Of a DNA stretch of 30,292 nt, positions 27,598-30,292 are shown piece after piece (the stretch's first letter is position 1; every line of letters begins with the position of its first letter). The DNA comes from JBHYGK01 sp051859045. GTDB lineage: Bacteria > Pseudomonadota > Gammaproteobacteria > Xanthomonadales > Xanthomonadaceae. The stretch covers positions 1 through 30,292 of the forward strand of contig JBHYGK010000027.1 of the NCBI GenBank assembly GCA_051859045.1, given 5' to 3'. The notes under the pieces are model-generated. The model did not search any database and had not been told where the DNA came from. It worked only from the letters and a program-made list of their open reading frames with translations. Position numbers and translations under genes: made by a program.

Positions 27598-28947
27598 TCA
27601 GTCGGCCGCGGCGCCCGGCGTCGCGGCCTGCACCGGCGCGGCGGCGCGCAGCGCGGGGCGCAGCACCGCCGGATCACCGTCGTGGTCGGCGGGCGCGATG
27701 CCCAGCAGCGCCGCCAGCAGCGGGTACACGTGCACGTTGTCGAACGCCGGCAGCACCACGCCCTCGGCGAAGGCCGGGCCGCGCGCGAGGAACAGCGCCT
27801 GCATCGTGGGGTGCGCCGGGTCGTAGCCGTGCGCGCCGGTGGCGTGGGCCTGGTCGGCCCAGCGCGCCAGCGCGCTGCGGGTGGCGATGCGCCAGCCCGG
27901 CTCGGCCAGGCACAGGATCCGCGGCACGCGCGGGTGCGCGCCGTAGCGCCACCCGGCCGGCGTCTCGTCGCGGCGGTGGCAGGCCACGTGCGGGCGCGGC
28001 TGCAGCAGGGCGCGCTCGACCTCGGCGCGGCGGCCGCGGCGCGGGTTCACGCCCAGCAGCTGGCCCATCGTGACCACGTCCACCGCCTCGAGGTCGACCC
28101 AGTCGTCCAGCGCCATCACCTGCCCCGGGGGCACCGCGGCCATGCCGTGGTCGGAGACGACCACCAGGTGGGTGCGCCCGGCGGCGCCGCGCGCGTCGAT
28201 GCCGTCGAGCAGGCGGCCGAGGACCTCGTCGAGGCGCTGCAGCGCGGCGATCGCCTCGGGCGAGTCGGGCCCATGGTCGTGCCCGGCCTCGTCGGTGTGC
28301 TCGAAGTACAGCGTGATGAAGCGCGGCCGCTCGGCGGCCGGCAGGTCGAGCCAGGCCAGCACCTGGTCGACCCGCGCCTCGGGGGCCATCGCGCTGTCGA
28401 AGGGGAACCACCAGCGCGGCCGCTCGCCGCCGATCGGGGCCTCCGAGCCGGGCCAGAACATCGTCGCGGCGCGGCCGCCGGCGCGCTGCACGCCCAGCCA
28501 CAGCGGCTCGCCGCCCCACCAGCGCGCATCCCCGACCGCGTCGCGGTTGGACAGCGCGAAGCGCCCGAGCGCCGGGTCGAGCATCCGGTTGTCGACGATG
28601 CCGTGGCGGTCCGGGCGCAGGCCGGTGACCAGGGTGTAGTGGTTGGGGAAGGTCAGCGAGGGGAAGCTGGGGCGCATCGCCTCCGCGCGCACGCCGCCGG
28701 CCGCGAGGCGGTCGAGGGTGGGCGTGTGGCCGCGGCCGAGGGCGTCGGGATGCACGCCGTCGAGCGACACCAGCACCAGCGCGTCGCCGTCCGGCAGCGC
28801 GACCGGCGCGGCGGGGCCGGCGGCGTCCGGCGCGGGCGCCGCCGGGGCGGGGGCGCGCGGGGTGGGCAGGCAGGCGGCGAGCAGGGCGCAGAGGACGAGC
28901 GCGGCGAGCGGGCGGCGCGCGCCCGGGGCGGGGGATCGTGGGGTCAT
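27598..28947 (-). CDS. NPP-type nucleotide pyrophosphatase/phosphodiesterase lipoprotein
   Basis: A 449-residue alkaline-phosphatase-superfamily enzyme. The N-terminus has a lipobox (LLAAC, Cys26), so it should be a lipid-anchored envelope protein, with a Pro/Ala-rich linker after it. Zinc ligands and nucleophile follow the NPP order: D63 (SLDG), T99 nucleophile (FPSLTFPNHYTLVTG), HTDEAGHDHG, VSDHGM and the final His in TGAHGYD. Threonine in place of serine marks NPP enzymes, which cleave phosphodiester and pyrophosphate bonds of nucleotides; the Xanthomonas NPP has a known structure. Physiological substrate uncertain (extracellular nucleotides or sugar-nucleotides). Confidence 0.92.
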   Translation of the reverse strand: MTPRSPAPGARRPLAALVLCALLAACLPTPRAPAPAAPAPDAAGPAAPVALPDGDALVLVSLDGVHPDALGRGHTPTLDRLAAGGVRAEAMRPSFPSLTFPNHYTLVTGLRPDRHGIVDNRMLDPALGRFALSNRDAVGDARWWGGEPLWLGVQRAGGRAATMFWPGSEAPIGGERPRWWFPFDSAMAPEARVDQVLAWLDLPAAERPRFITLYFEHTDEAGHDHGPDSPEAIAALQRLDEVLGRLLDGIDARGAAGRTHLVVVSDHGMAAVPPGQVMALDDWVDLEAVDVVTMGQLLGVNPRRGRRAEVERALLQPRPHVACHRRDETPAGWRYGAHPRVPRILCLAEPGWRIATRSALARWADQAHATGAHGYDPAHPTMQALFLARGPAFAEGVVLPAFDNVHVYPLLAALLGIAPADHDGDPAVLRPALRAAAPVQAATPGAAAD

Positions 28948-29031
28948 GCGCGCATTCTCGCCGATGGGCGTGGCCGCGGGGTGACCGCGGTCGCGGTGAC
29001 GCCGGCCGCGGGCCGCGCGGCGCGGGCCGCC

Positions 29032-30159
29032 TCAGCCGCCGCGCGCGGCCAGCAGCGCCATCGCCGCGGCCACCGCGTCGCCGAGCACGCCGGCGGCGGT
29101 CACCTGCGGCCCCGCGCCGGGACCGCCGAGCAGCAGCGGCGGCGCCTGCTGGAACTCGGTCACCACCCGCAGCCGGTTCTCGCCCGGGGCCAGCCGCGCC
29201 AGCGGATCGTCGGCCTCCAGCGCCACCACGCCCACTTCGCCGCCCGCGGCGTCCACCCGCGCCAGCGCCACCAGGCGCCGGCCCGTCGCGGCGGCGCGCG
29301 CGGCCCACTCGGCCCAGCCGGCGTCGTCGCGCGGGAGGGCGGCCAGCGCCTCGTCCAGCGGGCGGTCGTCGATGGCGGCCAGCGGCCGGATCCGCACGTC
29401 CTCGGGCTCGGTCGCGAAGCCGGCCTCGCGCGCCAGCACCAGCAGCTTGCGGGCCAGGTCCTGCCCGCCGAGGTCCTCGCGCGGATCGGGCTCGGTCAGG
29501 CCCAGCGCGCGCGCCTCCGCTACCGCCTCGCTGAAGCGCGCGCCGGCCTGCAGCCGGCCGAGCACGTGGCTCAGCGAGCCCGACAGCACGCCCTCCAGCC
29601 GCAGCACGCGCTCGCCGCGCTCGCGCAGCGCGCGCAGCGGGCCCAGCACCGGGATCGCCGCGCCCGCGGTGGTCTCGTAGCGCCAGGGCACCCGGTGCAG
29701 GCGGGCGAGCGCCTGCAGCGCGGCCCAGTCGGCGTGGCGGCGGGCGTTCGCGCGTTTGTTCGCGGCCACCACGCCGATCCCGGCCGCGAGCAGGCCGGGC
29801 ACCTCGTCGGCGATGGCGTCGCTGGCGGTGCAGTCGAGCAGCAGCGTGGGCCGGCCCGACGCCGCGAGGCGGGCGCGCAGCGCGGGCCAGTCGCCGTCGC
29901 GGCGGGCGGCGAAGGCCGGCGCCAGCGGGTCGAGGCCGGCCGGATCCTCGGCGAGGCCGCGGCGGTCGAAGGCCGCGCGCAGCCGCAGCCGCAGGCCGAG
30001 GCGGGCGGGCAGGGCGGCGGCCTCGCGCGCGAGCAGGGCGCGCAGCGCGCTGCCGACCTGGCCGCGCGCGCCCACCAGCACCAGGTCGACCACCGGGATC
30101 GCGTCGCCGTCCGGGGCCGGCGGCGTCGCCGCGGGGCGGGCCTCGAGCACGGCGCTCAC
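29032..30159 (-). CDS. Homoserine dehydrogenase (monofunctional)
   Basis: A 375-residue NAD(P)-dependent enzyme that reduces aspartate semialdehyde to homoserine for Met/Thr synthesis. The nucleotide-binding loop reads LVGARGQVGSAL. Substrate motifs are AANKRANA, YETTAGAAIPVLGPL, GVLSGSLSHVL and LTEPDPREDLGGQDLARKLLVLAREAG. There is no aspartokinase domain and no ACT domain, so allosteric threonine control through these is absent. GTG start overlaps the upstream stop (GTGA). Xanthomonads place a stand-alone hom after methionine-pathway genes, which suits this arrangement. Confidence 0.93.
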   Translation of the reverse strand: MSAVLEARPAATPPAPDGDAIPVVDLVLVGARGQVGSALRALLAREAAALPARLGLRLRLRAAFDRRGLAEDPAGLDPLAPAFAARRDGDWPALRARLAASGRPTLLLDCTASDAIADEVPGLLAAGIGVVAANKRANARRHADWAALQALARLHRVPWRYETTAGAAIPVLGPLRALRERGERVLRLEGVLSGSLSHVLGRLQAGARFSEAVAEARALGLTEPDPREDLGGQDLARKLLVLAREAGFATEPEDVRIRPLAAIDDRPLDEALAALPRDDAGWAEWAARAAATGRRLVALARVDAAGGEVGVVALEADDPLARLAPGENRLRVVTEFQQAPPLLLGGPGAGPQVTAAGVLGDAVAAAMALLAARGG

Positions 30160-30292
30160 GCGTGCCCCTCCGCCGCGACGCCGCGCAGCTTCAGCGGCTC
30201 GGCGTCGCCGCTGCGGCGGCGGGTGGCCGAGCGGCGCGGGCCGAACAGCGCGCGCGGCGCCTCGCCGCCGCGCTCGCCGGCGCCGCGGGGGG
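30156..30292 (-). CDS. C-terminal end of an upstream gene (cut by window), unrecognised
   Basis: Reading leftward from base 30290, 44 codons are open to TGA at 30158-30156, which overlaps the GTG of homoserine dehydrogenase. The visible peptide is Arg/Gly-rich and ends LKLRGVAAEGHA. It is too short and low in complexity to identify. By comparison with xanthomonads a methionine-pathway enzyme (homoserine acyltransferase or cystathionine gamma-synthase) would be expected, but the tail does not look like a typical end of either. Confidence 0.55.
   Translation of the reverse strand, partial: PRGAGERGGEAPRALFGPRRSATRRRSGDAEPLKLRGVAAEGHA

Overview
The window reads as chromosomal DNA of a very GC-rich gammaproteobacterium, most likely Xanthomonadaceae/Lysobacteraceae (Lysobacter or Luteimonas-like). 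This rests on gene order (SPOR protein-cvpA-purF; zur followed by an M14-family deacylase), on protein families (XacNPP-like phosphodiesterase, LAB_N protein, ZnuD-like receptor, bTHX) and on strong codon-position GC bias, which produces long spurious ORFs on both strands. I see no tRNA, rRNA, CRISPR array, insertion sequence or phage gene. No gap between genes exceeds about 210 bases.

Layout. Bases 1-3557 (+): end of a SPOR-domain protein, cvpA, purF, a DUF455 ferritin-like protein and a 36-residue membrane peptide, the last three joined by GTGA stop/start overlaps. Bases 3768-9383 (+): a 1871-residue autotransporter whose passenger alternates fibronectin-type-III units with cysteine-pair beta units. 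Bases 9474-10908 (-): lpxH and a periplasmic cyclophilin. Bases 11086-12853 (+): gltX and a LAB_N membrane protein. Bases 12929-17667: a probable zinc module with zur, an exported M14 metallo-deacylase, a divergent ZnuD-like TonB receptor with a His-rich segment, and a MerC-domain membrane protein. Bases 17841-18002: ribosomal protein bTHX. Bases 18114-19361 (-): hutI.

Bases 19439-23246 (+) hold a compact four-gene cassette: T_hemolysin-family protein, AMP-forming acyl-activating enzyme, heme-oxygenase-like di-iron oxidase with all metal ligands, and an SDR. It is the best candidate in the window for an undescribed small-molecule pathway. An exported TPR protein and a QseBC/PmrAB-like two-component system follow. 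Bases 26217-27584 carry hutF, which with hutI points to histidine breakdown through formylglutamate. Bases 27598-28947 (-) encode an NPP-type lipoprotein phosphodiesterase, and 29032-30159 (-) encode homoserine dehydrogenase, coupled to an upstream gene that is cut by the window edge.

Regulation visible in the DNA: three genes (zur, the response regulator, hutF) have a TAnnnT -10-like hexamer ending exactly 6 bases before the ATG, which predicts leaderless mRNAs. Three strong terminator-like hairpins share a CGTCGTT tail instead of a U-tract. A single AT-rich site lies between the divergent TonB receptor and MerC genes and is a candidate operator.
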